DNA from: Bacteroidales bacterium UBA1189
GTDB taxonomy: Bacteria; Bacteroidota; Bacteroidia; Bacteroidales; Bacteroidaceae
Reading direction: 5' to 3'
Assembly (NCBI GenBank): GCA_002309805.1
Contig: DBYJ01000060.1
Coordinates: 429 to 64,428, forward strand
DNA: 64,000 nt
Under the pieces are notes generated by a model. That model worked only from the letters and a program-made list of their open reading frames with translations, searched no databases and was not told the DNA's origin. Below, one piece after another: positions 50,761 through 59,531 of this stretch. How positions within the stretch are numbered: position 1 is the first letter of the stretch; the number at the start of each line of letters is the position of its first letter. Position numbers and translations under genes: made by a program.

Positions 50761-52533
50761 ATGGAGATGAAACGGCTGATAGTAATCGTAGTGATGTTGA
50801 GCGCTGTACTTACGATGATAGCGCAAGTGGCGAAACCTGCTCCCTATGGCCCGCTGCCTAACGAGAACCAGCTGCGCTGGCAGGAGATGGAGATGTATGC
50901 CTTCATTCATTACTCGCTGAATACTTTCACGGATCAGGAGTGGGGCTTTGGCAATGAAGACCCGCAGCTGTTCAACCCCTCAGACCTCGACTGCCGGCAG
51001 TGGGCACGTGTCTGCAAACAGGCAGGCATGAAGGGCATCATCTTTACCGCCAAGCATCATTGTGGCTTCTGCATGTGGCCCTCGGCCTACACGGAGTATA
51101 GCGTGAAGAACGCGCCGTGGAAGAACGGGAAGGGCGATGTCGTGCGCGAATTGGCTGATGCTTGTCGCGAGGAGGGGCTGAAGTTTGCCGTTTATCTTTC
51201 GCCCTGGGACAGAAATCATCCTGAGTATGGCCGTCAGGCGTATGTCGAGTACTTCCGCAATCAGTTGCGTGAACTGCTGACGCAGTATGGCGATATCTTT
51301 GAGGTGTGGTTCGACGGAGCAAATGGAGGCGACGGTTGGTATGGTGGGGCTAATGAGACGCGCCGTATCGATGGAAAGACCTACTACGGATGGGCAGAGA
51401 CATTCCGCATGATTCGCGAACTACAACCTAATGCCGTGATATGGAACGACGGCGGAGACCGAGGAGACCTGCGCTGGGTGGGTACTGAGGCTGGCAACGT
51501 GGGTGAAACCAACTGGAGCCTGATGTATCGTGAAGGCGACACTTCGTGGAACATGCTGCACTACGGTGTGGAGGATGGTGATGTGTGGTGTCCTGGCGAA
51601 ACAAATACCAGCATTCGTCCGGGCTGGTTCTATCATGAGGCAGAAAATGAGCATGTGAAAAGCTTATCGAAACTGATGGACACCTATTATAAATCTGTGG
51701 GACGCAACTCCACGCTGCTCCTCAACTTCCCCATTGCCCCCAACGGGCGCATCCATCCTAACGATAGCCTTCGTGGCATCGCCTTCAAGAAGATGATAGA
51801 CGAGGTGTTCAAGGAGAATCTTATCGATAAAGCTAAAATCCGTACGAAGCAATTGCCTTCCTCCAAAGGAAGGACGTCGGGGATTGGGAGTGTAACAACC
51901 ATCACCTTCAGACATCCCACAACCTTCAACCGTTTCCTCGCTGAAGAGGACATCGCTCTGGGGCAGCGTGTGAAGAAGTTTTCTCTGGAGGCATACGTCA
52001 ATGGAGAGTGGCAGCCCCTCAAAGATGAACTGGTGGAACATGGCGATGGGCTGACGACTATCGGACATCGGCGCATCATTTGTTTCCCTGCTGTCATAGC
52101 ATCGAAACTCCGCTTTACCATTACCGATTCGAAGGCACAGCCTGTCATCAAGAAGCTTGGCGTCTATCTCGCCCCAGGCCTTACTGCTGACATCCCTGAC
52201 AGCGGAGAAAAGAAATCATCGTCCCTTCACATCTTTTTCAGCGGACCTCGTCAGATGCTCATCGACTGGGATTCAGATCAGACTTTTACTACATTCCGTT
52301 ACCTTCCTCCTCAAGAATCTAACGAGGGCATCGTCACTCACTACACACTTTGGGGTTCCACTGACTGGAACCATTGGGCGAAACTTGCATCGGGCGAGTT
52401 TTCAAACATTGTCAACAACCCCATTTGGCAGACCATCAATTTCCCTGCTACCAAGGTTCGCATCCTCAAACTGGATGCCGACCGCCTATCCAGCGGCGAG
52501 CGCATGGCCTACGGCGATATAGAGTTCTATTGA
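50761..52533 (+). CDS. GH29 alpha-L-fucosidase
   Basis: 590 residues with a signal peptide (LIVIVVMLSAVLTMIAQ), so exported. The catalytic barrel has FIHYSLNTFTDQEWGFG, IFTAKHHCGFCMWPS, FAVYLSPWDRNHPEYG, and the nucleophile Asp185 in VWFDGANG. From about residue 350 there is a beta-sandwich, and a discoidin/F5-8-like end (FPATKVRILKLDADRLSSGERMAYGDIEFY). The shape fits the GH29-B group acting on branched fucosides, but this is inferred. A short palindrome (CCTTCC-TCCAAA-GGAAGG, 51856-51873) lies in frame between the domains. Confidence 0.92.
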   Translation: MEMKRLIVIVVMLSAVLTMIAQVAKPAPYGPLPNENQLRWQEMEMYAFIHYSLNTFTDQEWGFGNEDPQLFNPSDLDCRQWARVCKQAGMKGIIFTAKHHCGFCMWPSAYTEYSVKNAPWKNGKGDVVRELADACREEGLKFAVYLSPWDRNHPEYGRQAYVEYFRNQLRELLTQYGDIFEVWFDGANGGDGWYGGANETRRIDGKTYYGWAETFRMIRELQPNAVIWNDGGDRGDLRWVGTEAGNVGETNWSLMYREGDTSWNMLHYGVEDGDVWCPGETNTSIRPGWFYHEAENEHVKSLSKLMDTYYKSVGRNSTLLLNFPIAPNGRIHPNDSLRGIAFKKMIDEVFKENLIDKAKIRTKQLPSSKGRTSGIGSVTTITFRHPTTFNRFLAEEDIALGQRVKKFSLEAYVNGEWQPLKDELVEHGDGLTTIGHRRIICFPAVIASKLRFTITDSKAQPVIKKLGVYLAPGLTADIPDSGEKKSSSLHIFFSGPRQMLIDWDSDQTFTTFRYLPPQESNEGIVTHYTLWGSTDWNHWAKLASGEFSNIVNNPIWQTINFPATKVRILKLDADRLSSGERMAYGDIEFY

Positions 52534-52549
52534 AAAAATCGATAACAAG

Positions 52550-53422
52550 ATGAAAAGATCAAATCAGTTCAGATTACGGATGTTCGCTGCCATCCTTACC
52601 TTCTGCGGCGCTATGACCGTTACGGCACAGGAAAGCGAGCCTGTCCAGGCCTATTTCACTACTGCTGACATGCCCGACATGCTGCGGTTCCTGCCTGCGC
52701 CTCCCGACACCATCGGTGCTTTGTTCACCCACGACATCATGCAGTACATGTGGGGCAAGACCATGCGTCTTGACCCTGAGCGTAGCGCTATTGCTATTCG
52801 CGACGCTGAATATGGGCTGGAGTGTATCATCCGCGAGTTCAGCGAGCCTTTTGGTATGCAGATATCTTTGGAGGATACTCCTGAGATTTATCGTGTGCTA
52901 CGTGATGGCACCGCTACCTGCGATAGCATCTGCACGTTCCCCAAAAAATACTACATGCGCAAACGTCCCTTTATGCGCTTCAACGAGCATACGTTGACTC
53001 CCGATGAAGAGGAGAATTTGTCAAAGAACGGTTCCTACCCCTCAGGACACACAATCTTGGGTTGGAGCGCGGCATTGTTGCTCTCAGAAATCAATCCTGA
53101 CCGTGCCGACACTATCATGGCACGTGGTTACATGTATGGCGAGAGTCGTGTCATCGTGGGTGCCCATTGGCAAAGCGACATTGATGCCGGCCGTCTGGTC
53201 GCTTCAGTAGCCTACGCTAAGCTGCATACCAGCGAGGCATTTTTGGAACAGATGAGGAAGGCTCGTGCTGAGTTCATCGCGAAAAAGGGTGCCGTTGGGG
53301 CGCCTCCCATTGTATTGCCCACGCAATTAACCGAACAGACCTATCGTCTTGATGGCACTCCTGCTACGGACGATACACGTGGAGTCGTCATCCAGGGAAA
53401 CCAAAAGCACTTGAGAAAATAG
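52550..53422 (+). CDS. PAP2-family acid phosphatase, class A-like
   Basis: 290 residues with a signal peptide (AILTFCGAMTVTAQ). The three PAP2 motifs are present: KKYYMRKRPF, SYPSGHT and SRVIVGAHWQSDIDAGR. The layout matches periplasmic class A non-specific acid phosphatases. It starts 16 bp after the fucosidase gene and is probably co-transcribed. It is convergent with the next gene, 9 bp apart. Confidence 0.9.
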   Translation: MKRSNQFRLRMFAAILTFCGAMTVTAQESEPVQAYFTTADMPDMLRFLPAPPDTIGALFTHDIMQYMWGKTMRLDPERSAIAIRDAEYGLECIIREFSEPFGMQISLEDTPEIYRVLRDGTATCDSICTFPKKYYMRKRPFMRFNEHTLTPDEEENLSKNGSYPSGHTILGWSAALLLSEINPDRADTIMARGYMYGESRVIVGAHWQSDIDAGRLVASVAYAKLHTSEAFLEQMRKARAEFIAKKGAVGAPPIVLPTQLTEQTYRLDGTPATDDTRGVVIQGNQKHLRK

Positions 53423-53431
53423 GGCGGACGT

Positions 53432-54604
53432 TTATTCCAGTCCTTTGAGATTGAGTTGGTGAATGGCGGGATTAGCGTACATTTCCAACAGCTTATGACG
53501 GAGGAAGGGTACGTCGGAGTGCTCAATCTGTACCTTGGCAATCTGACCTTCAATGTAGGTCTCAAAAGCCTCGCGCTCTGCGGGCGTATAATAGTCTTGT
53601 TGACTTTTTGACTTTTTGACTTGTGGACCTTCTTCCTGAAGTAGGTCAAGGGCAATATAGTTGGCAGGGTATAGGCGATAGCCACGATAGATGGCTTCAT
53701 CGATATGTTGTGCTACGGCGGTAAAGAAGTCGGGCTTTGGCATATCGTCGGGCAACGTGTCAAGGAAATCGTTGATACAAGGGGCAACTTGGTAATGGAT
53801 GTGTCCTTTCCAGCCGAAGATGCCAGTACGCATGTTGATGAGGTCGTCGGTTTGCGACTTGCGAAAACCTGGAACGTCTCGCTTCAATTGAAACTCCTGT
53901 GCCTTCAGGTAGTCGCAAGGATCGTATTCATAGCTGATGGAAAGAGGCGTGAGGTTGATGTCTTTCAGTCGCTGCTTATTGGTGCCTGTGCCTGATATGA
54001 CGAACATCTTGAGCAGGCTCTCCTGCGTCTCGTCGGAGGAATCCTTCGAGCGCCCTTCGCGCTGGGCAATCCAGATGGGAACCTGTTTGACACCAGAGGC
54101 ATAGTGCATGTAGGCCGAGAGTCGTTGGCTGGCTTGGAGGATGTCGTGAATGCCGCCAGAACGGGTGACGATGAAACTGCGGTTGATGCGTACCAGCGTC
54201 TTTATCCAAGGGTAGATAAGGAGATTGTCGCCGATGGCAATTTCAACAGTGGAAAGTTCTTTTTCAATGAGCAGCAAGTCTAACAGACCGGAGTCGAGGA
54301 CAATGTCGCGGTGATTGCTGATGTACGTGTAGTTTTGCTGTTCAGGAGTAGGGCTAACGGCAGAGAAATCGCAGCTGAGGCCATTGGAACAGCGGGCTAC
54401 GAGCCCTTTGAGGAAGGGCTTACAGAAAGCCGCTTGGAACTCCATGCAGGTGTGGCACCCGCGCATGGTATGCGCAATATGCTCGAAGGGGATGTCGGGA
54501 AAAACGGAGGCAACGACGCGTCGGAAGGTGGCGTCGGAGAGCAACTCCTCGTAGGCTGCAGGTAGTTCTTCCGGCTCAAAGGGCCGCATGTCGGTGAAGT
54601 CCAT
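53432..54604 (-). CDS. Glycerophospholipid-type acyltransferase
   Basis: 390 residues, no signal peptide. The catalytic ISNHRDIVLDSGLL (HxxxxD) and WIAQREGRSKDSSDETQ (the EGRS-type substrate box) mark the PlsB/PlsC acyltransferase fold. It is larger than the PlsC at 1.1-2.4 kb and lacks C-terminal membrane helices. Substrate unknown. Its tail segment GPQVKKSKSQQDY is encoded by a GTCAAAAAG-type repeat (53596-53628). It is the last gene of a minus-strand run with ddl and rluD. Confidence 0.85.
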   Translation of the reverse strand: MDFTDMRPFEPEELPAAYEELLSDATFRRVVASVFPDIPFEHIAHTMRGCHTCMEFQAAFCKPFLKGLVARCSNGLSCDFSAVSPTPEQQNYTYISNHRDIVLDSGLLDLLLIEKELSTVEIAIGDNLLIYPWIKTLVRINRSFIVTRSGGIHDILQASQRLSAYMHYASGVKQVPIWIAQREGRSKDSSDETQESLLKMFVISGTGTNKQRLKDINLTPLSISYEYDPCDYLKAQEFQLKRDVPGFRKSQTDDLINMRTGIFGWKGHIHYQVAPCINDFLDTLPDDMPKPDFFTAVAQHIDEAIYRGYRLYPANYIALDLLQEEGPQVKKSKSQQDYYTPAEREAFETYIEGQIAKVQIEHSDVPFLRHKLLEMYANPAIHQLNLKGLE

Positions 54605-54661
54605 AGGGGGAGAGGTTTAGGAGTACTACAGGAGTGTAGACAAAACTATTTTTCTTAATTC

Positions 54662-55642
54662 TTAACTAAAAAACGAATCTTCGATGATGTCTGTGAGGAC
54701 GTCCTTGATGTCGAGTCCGGCTGCGCGCACCTGTTGGGGAATGAAGCTTGTAGCAGTCATGCCGGGCGTAGTGTTGATTTCGAGGAGATTGAGTTTGCCA
54801 CCCTCAGTGATGATGTAGTCGATGCGAATGATGCCGCGGCAGGGGAGGATGTCGTAGATGGCAGAGGTGAGCTCGCGCACACGTTCTGCAGTTTCCTCAG
54901 GAATGCGTGCGGGGGTGATTTCTGCAACACGGCCGTTGTATTTGGCATCGTAGTCGAAGAATTCATCCTCGCTCACCACCTCGGTGATGGGGAAAACAAC
55001 GCTGTTCTTGCGGGTTTTGTAGCAGCCACAGGTGATTTCTGTACCCTCCATAAAGGCCTCTACCATCACTTCGTCGGCTTCTTTAAGCGCCTCAGCAATA
55101 GCAGGCTGTATCTGCTCGCGCGTCTTGACCTTAGTGGTGCCGAAGCTGCTGCCGCCACACGTGGGCTTGATGAAGCAGGGAAGGCCGATGCGCTCAATGA
55201 TGTCATCATCAGTGATGGTACTGCCTTTACGAAGTGTGAGCGACTCAGCCACGCGGACGCCAAAGCCACGCAAATATTGGTTGAGGACAAATTTGTTGAA
55301 CGTCATAGCCGAGATGAGGGGCGAGCAAGTGGAGTAGGGGAGACGAATGAGTTCGAAGTAACTCTCAAGCAAGCCGTTCTCGCCTGGTGTACCGTGAATG
55401 GTGATATAGGCATAGTCAAAGCAGATGTGACGACCGTCGAAGTCAAAGCCGAAATCGTTACGGTCTATGGGGGCTGTGCCTCCGTCGGGGAGATTGACGT
55501 GCCAGTCGGTGCCGTGAAGTACAACCGTCCAGAGGTCGTAACGCTCGTGGTCCATAAATGAGGTGAGCCCTTCGGCAGAGCGGAGGGAAACCTGATATTC
55601 GGAGGAGTCGCCTCCAGCTACAATGGCAATGGTTCGTTTCAT
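54662..55642 (-). CDS. ddl: D-alanine--D-alanine ligase
   Basis: 326 residues, ATP-grasp fold. IAIVAGGDSSEYQVSLRSAEGL opens it; the ligase signatures are TIHGTPGENGLLESYFEL, FIKPTCGGSSFGTTKV, and IDYIITEGGKLNLLEINTTPGMTATSFIPQQ with the metal-ligand Glu/Asn pair. It makes D-Ala-D-Ala for peptidoglycan. It follows rluD by 42 bp on the same strand; PASTA-rluD-ddl is a recurring Bacteroidetes order. Confidence 0.96.
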   Translation of the reverse strand: MKRTIAIVAGGDSSEYQVSLRSAEGLTSFMDHERYDLWTVVLHGTDWHVNLPDGGTAPIDRNDFGFDFDGRHICFDYAYITIHGTPGENGLLESYFELIRLPYSTCSPLISAMTFNKFVLNQYLRGFGVRVAESLTLRKGSTITDDDIIERIGLPCFIKPTCGGSSFGTTKVKTREQIQPAIAEALKEADEVMVEAFMEGTEITCGCYKTRKNSVVFPITEVVSEDEFFDYDAKYNGRVAEITPARIPEETAERVRELTSAIYDILPCRGIIRIDYIITEGGKLNLLEINTTPGMTATSFIPQQVRAAGLDIKDVLTDIIEDSFFS

Positions 55643-55684
55643 GAAGGTAAGGGTATTATCGTTGTTCTGAAATGTTCGGATTGG

Positions 55685-56791
55685 TTATATCGTTCTATGG
55701 GAGATGTAGTTGCGCCAGCGGTCGAGGAGGTCTGTCATGTCGGAGGGGAGTTCGGAATTGAAAAACAACTCCTCACCAGTACGGGGGTGGACGAAACCGA
55801 GTGTGCGGGCATGGAGTGCCTGACGGGGACAGACATCGAAGCATCCCTGTACAAACTGACGGTAGCTGCCGGAGGGAGTGCCCTTCAAAATCTCGTTACC
55901 TCCGTAGCGTTCGTCGTTGAAGAGCGGATGGCCGATGTGCTTCATGTGGACACGAATCTGATGGGTCCGGCCCGTCTCCAATTGGCATTGCACGAGGGTA
56001 ACGTAGCCTAGGCGCTCAAGCACTGTGTAGTGGGTGATGGCGTGCTTGCCAATGGAGGGGTCGCTGTAAGCAGCAAAGCGTTGGCGGTCGTGGATGTCGC
56101 GGGCAATCTGAGTTGTGACGGTGCCTGTATCTTCGTCTATCAATCCCCAGACGAGGGCATTGTATTGGCGGTGGGTCGTCTTATTGAAGAACTGAATGCC
56201 GAGTGATGTCTTGGCATCGGCTGTTTTCGCCACGACGAGCAAACCGCTGGTGTCCTTGTCGATGCGGTGGACAAGACCTACTTCAGGGCTGTTGGGGTCA
56301 TAGTCGGGGTTATCCTTCAGGTGCCAGGCAATGGCGTTCACGAGCGTACCTTCCCAGTTTCCGACACCAGGATGGACGCACATACCCGCAGGCTTGTTGA
56401 TGACCATGAGGTCATCGTCCTCATAGATGATGTCCAGCGGAATGTCCTCCGGTTCGATGTCGCCTGCGTAGCGCGGACGGTCCATCATGATGGTGATGAC
56501 GTCGCAGGGCTTTATGCGGTAGTTGCTTTTGACTGGCTTGCTGTCGACACGGATAAGCCCTGCCTCAGCTGCCTTTTGAATACGATTGCGCGAAGTGCCG
56601 GGGATGTGGGTGAAGAGGTATTTGTCGATACGTACTTGTTCCTGTCCTTTGTCGACGGTCAGGCGGTAATGCTCAAATAGCCCGGTATCCTCGTCGAGGG
56701 CGTCGCTGTCGTCATCGACGAGTTCTTCAGGGCTTTCAGGCAGCAACCCCGCTGCCAATAGCTCATCATCAGTATCGTCAAAACCAGTCAT
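55685..56791 (-). CDS. rluD: 23S rRNA pseudouridine synthase, RluD family
   Basis: 368 residues. An acidic N-terminus of about 45 residues precedes the S4 RNA-binding domain (VRIDKYLFTHIPGTSRNRIQKAAEAGLIRVD) and the catalytic domain with VHRIDKDTSGLLVVAKT, where the aspartate is the catalytic residue. ETGRTHQIRVHMKHIGHPLFNDERYGG is the RluA-family motif II. It modifies large-subunit rRNA. Its start lies 14 bp inside the PASTA gene, so translation is likely coupled. The RluD or RluC assignment is by family resemblance. Confidence 0.93.
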   Translation of the reverse strand: MTGFDDTDDELLAAGLLPESPEELVDDDSDALDEDTGLFEHYRLTVDKGQEQVRIDKYLFTHIPGTSRNRIQKAAEAGLIRVDSKPVKSNYRIKPCDVITIMMDRPRYAGDIEPEDIPLDIIYEDDDLMVINKPAGMCVHPGVGNWEGTLVNAIAWHLKDNPDYDPNSPEVGLVHRIDKDTSGLLVVAKTADAKTSLGIQFFNKTTHRQYNALVWGLIDEDTGTVTTQIARDIHDRQRFAAYSDPSIGKHAITHYTVLERLGYVTLVQCQLETGRTHQIRVHMKHIGHPLFNDERYGGNEILKGTPSGSYRQFVQGCFDVCPRQALHARTLGFVHPRTGEELFFNSELPSDMTDLLDRWRNYISHRTI

Positions 56792-57389
56792 CGTCGACTA
56801 CTGGCTCGGGTTTCTTCTCCTGTTCCTTCTCGCCATTGCCGACGACAAGGGTGATGGCTGCGCCCTCGGGTATAAGGTCACCGCCGTGTACTTCCCGTCC
56901 GTTGTAGCGCACTTTATAGACCCAGTCGATTTCCCCTCGGATGGTGTCGTTGGGCGTGAGGGTGAATCCGGCAGCACGGAGTTGCGATGAAGCCTGGCGC
57001 AGCGAACTGTTGTCGGCAATGTCGGGCAGAGCCACCATCGGCTCGTTGCCAGAGCTGAGTGTCAGATAGATGGCGCGTCCACGTTTTACCTTGGCGTCAG
57101 CCTCAGGGCGTTGGGCTACGACTACGCCTGCCGGGACGTCCTTGACATACGTTTTGTCGTAGGAGATACCTTTCAGCTTTTTTGCCTGCAAGGCGGCAAT
57201 GGCATCAGATTCGTCGATGCCGGTGACGTCAGGCACCAAAATGGCTTTGCCGTGTTGCGTGTAGCTGTCTATCCAACGGAGTGTTAGAAAAATGGCCAGC
57301 ACGACGACCAACAGCATAGCTGCGATGTTAATCCAGAACATGCTGCGCGTCATGGGCTTCTTGTCCTTTTCTTTTTCCTTTTCCTTCAT
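56778..57389 (-). CDS. PASTA-domain membrane protein
   Basis: 203 residues: a charged N-terminus (MKEKEKEKDKKP), one transmembrane helix (MFWINIAAMLLVVVLAIFLTL), and two or three PASTA repeats (VPDVTGIDESDAIAALQAKKLKG, VVAQRPEADAKVKRGRAIYLTLS, LPDIADNSSLRQASSQLRAAGFTL). There is no kinase domain, unlike PknB-type proteins. PASTA domains bind peptidoglycan fragments or cell-wall partners. The 3' end overlaps rluD. A TACCTTTG -7 box is at 57420-57413. Confidence 0.92.
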   Translation of the reverse strand: MKEKEKEKDKKPMTRSMFWINIAAMLLVVVLAIFLTLRWIDSYTQHGKAILVPDVTGIDESDAIAALQAKKLKGISYDKTYVKDVPAGVVVAQRPEADAKVKRGRAIYLTLSSGNEPMVALPDIADNSSLRQASSQLRAAGFTLTPNDTIRGEIDWVYKVRYNGREVHGGDLIPEGAAITLVVGNGEKEQEKKPEPVVDDDWF

Positions 57390-57430
57390 GTCGTTATGTG
57401 TAAATGGGGGAGCAAAGGTACACGTTTTTT

Positions 57431-57471
57431 TATAAAAAAAGAAGTAATGGCCCGAAAAAAACCATTACTTC
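57431..57471 (-). terminator. Terminator of rpmH
   Basis: GAAGTAATGG and CCATTACTTC form a 10-bp stem, followed on the minus strand by TTTTTTTATA. Confidence 0.88.
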
Positions 57472-57507
57472 CTCTTTCCAATACCCTGCGGGAGGGCGCC
57501 TTGCGGC

Positions 57508-57675
57508 TTACTTCTTGTTACGTACTCCGTTGAATTCGTCGGAAATAGTCAGTTTCTTGCGGCCTTTGGCACGACGTGCGGCCAGTACTCGGCGACCATT
57601 GGCGGTGGCCATTCTCTCACGGAATCCGTGTTTGTTCTTTCTCTTTCTCAGAGAGGGCTGAAATGTCCTTTTCAT
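57508..57675 (-). CDS. rpmH: 50S ribosomal protein L34
   Basis: 55 residues from ATG 57675 (MKRTFQPSLRKRKNKHGFRERMATANGRRVLAARRAKGRKKL). The frame is open 26 codons upstream, but that part overlaps the promoter. L34 is usually 44-52 residues; this one has a short extension, TISDEFNGVRNKK. It is a small-gene unit with its own promoter and terminator. Confidence 0.97.
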   Translation of the reverse strand: MKRTFQPSLRKRKNKHGFRERMATANGRRVLAARRAKGRKKLTISDEFNGVRNKK

Positions 57676-57722
57676 ATTCTTATATTTTGATGATTTTTCT
57701 CTCGATTCCTTAATTTGGGCTG

Positions 57723-57812
57723 CAAAATTAGAGCCTTTTTTTGGAATAGCCAAGAATCAATGCGATTTTTTCGCGTTTTTTTTGGTTTTTTCCTTCAAAT
57801 GGCCTATTTTTG
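57723..57812. promoter_or_regulatory. Divergent promoters of rpmH and efp
   Basis: Minus: CTTG (57754-57751), 20 bp, TAATTTTG (57730-57723) for rpmH. Plus: TTTG (57781-57784), 20 bp, TATTTTTG (57805-57812) for efp. Confidence 0.65.
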
Positions 57813-57862
57813 TAGCCGTTTTCAGAAACGAATCTATCATTCACATAAAAAAACGATAAATT

Positions 57863-58429
57863 ATGATTCTTTGTCAAGACATTAAAATCGGCACCTGCAT
57901 CGACTTGGAGGGCCAGCTTTATTTCTGCATCGACTTCCTGCATGTGAAGCCCGGAAAGGGTAACACTTTTGTTCGCACGAAGCTGAAAAACGTTGTCAAT
58001 GGCCGTGTGCTGGAGCGTACGTTCCAGATTGGTTTCAAACTGAATGATGTCCGCGTTGAGCGCCGTCCTTATCAGTATCTCTACAAGGATGATATGGGCT
58101 ACGTGCTGATGAATCAGGAAACCTTCGAACAGATTACCCTGAACGGCGATGTCATCACCGGCGTGGAGTACCTGAAAGAAGGAATGGAAATTGAGGTTGT
58201 CACCAATGCGACAACGGGCGACGTGCTTTTCGGCGAACTTCCCATCAAGGTGGTGCTCCAGGTGACTTATACCGAGCCTGGCCTGAAGGGCGACACTGCT
58301 ACTAACACGCTGAAGCCTGCTAAATTGGAAACCGGTACCGAGGTGCGCGTTCCTCTGTTCATTAACGAGGGCGAGTTTGTTGAGATTGACACTCGTGACG
58401 GCTCCTACGTCGGCCGCGTAAAGGCATAA
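57863..58429 (+). CDS. efp: Elongation factor P
   Basis: 188 residues, the normal length. FLHVKPGKGNTFVRTKLKNVVNGRVLERTF contains the tip loop with a Lys in the usual modification position (PGKG), and the C-terminal domain ends GEFVEIDTRDGSYVGRVKA. EF-P relieves ribosome stalling at proline runs. No modification enzyme (epmA/epmB or YmfI) is in the window. A terminator hairpin follows. Confidence 0.97.
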   Translation: MILCQDIKIGTCIDLEGQLYFCIDFLHVKPGKGNTFVRTKLKNVVNGRVLERTFQIGFKLNDVRVERRPYQYLYKDDMGYVLMNQETFEQITLNGDVITGVEYLKEGMEIEVVTNATTGDVLFGELPIKVVLQVTYTEPGLKGDTATNTLKPAKLETGTEVRVPLFINEGEFVEIDTRDGSYVGRVKA

Positions 58430-58454
58430 CCGAATAGCGTCATGTAAGAAAACG

Positions 58455-58480
58455 AGCCTTGTTTTTTCGGAAACAAGGCT
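58455..58480 (+). terminator. Terminator of efp
   Basis: AGCCTTGTTT-TTTCGG-AAACAAGGCT, then TGATTT. A clear hairpin, weak T-run. Confidence 0.75.
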
Positions 58481-58499
58481 TGATTTGTCCCTTGAGAGG

Positions 58500-59186
58500 A
58501 TGAGCGAGAAGTTGAACATTAACCAGTGGGCTGAAGATGACCGTCCGCGCGAAAAGATGATGCGCCACGGCGCTGCTGCGCTCTCCAATGCCGAGTTGCT
58601 GGCCATTCTCATTGGCTCGGGCAACACGGAAGAGAATGCTGTGGAGCTTATGAAACGGGTGATGAAGGCCTGCGACGACAGTCTGGTTCGTTTGGGGCGG
58701 ATGTCCATGGAGGAACTGGTGGAGTATCCCGGCATTGGTCCGGCAAAGGCCATCAGCATACTTGCTGCGTGCGAACTGGGCAACCGTCGTGTCATGGACC
58801 GCACGGAGCAGCCAGTCATCAAATCGGCACAGCAGGTGTATGAGTATTACTACCCAATTCTCTGCGACGAAGCTGCCGAGTACAGCTATGCCCTACTGCT
58901 CAATCAGGCGTCACGCGTCATCAAGAACTCGCTCATCGGCAAGGGCGGGCTTTCCGAGACGCTTGTCGATGTGCGGATTGTCCTTCGGGAGGCGCTCATC
59001 AACAAGGCCTCCAGCTTTATCCTCTGTCACAATCATCCTGGCGGCAGCCTCCGTCCCAGTCGTCAGGACGACCAGCTTACCCAAAAAGTCAGGGAAGCAG
59101 CAAGCCTGATGAACATCCGGCTGGTCGACCATGTCATTTTTACCACATCGGGCTACTACAGCTACGCCGACGAAGGAAGAATATAG
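58500..59186 (+). CDS. radC: RadC/YeeS-family JAB-domain protein
   Basis: 228 residues from ATG 58500 (MSEKLNINQWAEDDRPREKMM); a TTG 15 bp upstream is less likely. An N-terminal helix-hairpin-helix part (GIGPAKAISILAACELG) precedes the JAMM metalloprotease-like domain with HNHPGGSLRPSRQD. The family name RadC comes from a discredited recombination role; its actual function is unsettled. It sits just after the efp terminator. Confidence 0.93.
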   Translation: MSEKLNINQWAEDDRPREKMMRHGAAALSNAELLAILIGSGNTEENAVELMKRVMKACDDSLVRLGRMSMEELVEYPGIGPAKAISILAACELGNRRVMDRTEQPVIKSAQQVYEYYYPILCDEAAEYSYALLLNQASRVIKNSLIGKGGLSETLVDVRIVLREALINKASSFILCHNHPGGSLRPSRQDDQLTQKVREAASLMNIRLVDHVIFTTSGYYSYADEGRI

Positions 59187-59190
59187 AACT

Positions 59191-59517
59191 ATGTCAGAAG
59201 AAGAGAAATACCTCTTGGAGGAACGCATCGTTGAGGTGCTGAAGACCGTCTATGACCCTGAAATCCCCGTCAATATCTACGACTTAGGGCTCATCTACCG
59301 CATTGAGGTTATGGAAGACGCCAGTGTGGAGATTGACATGACCCTCACGGCACCCAATTGTCCGGCAGCCGACTTTATCATGGAGGACGTCCGCCTGCGT
59401 GTAGAGGGCGTCAGCGGCGTTACGTCAGCTACTGTAAACCTCGTCTTTGAGCCCGAGTGGGATAAGGACATGATGAGCGATGAAGCCAAACTGGATTTGG
59501 GCTTTGATGTAGATTGA
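59191..59517 (+). CDS. DUF59/MIP18-family Fe-S assembly factor (SufT-like)
   Basis: 108 residues from ATG 59191, 4 bp after radC. IVEVLKTVYDPEIPVNIYDLGLIYRIEV and MTLTAPNCPAADFIMEDV are the DUF59 core, with the conserved cysteine in APNCP. Family members aid maturation of Fe-S proteins. It ends 14 bp before the lpxH start, so radC, this gene and lpxH look like one unit. Confidence 0.9.
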   Translation: MSEEEKYLLEERIVEVLKTVYDPEIPVNIYDLGLIYRIEVMEDASVEIDMTLTAPNCPAADFIMEDVRLRVEGVSGVTSATVNLVFEPEWDKDMMSDEAKLDLGFDVD

Positions 59518-59531
59518 AAAAATGTAAGCTT

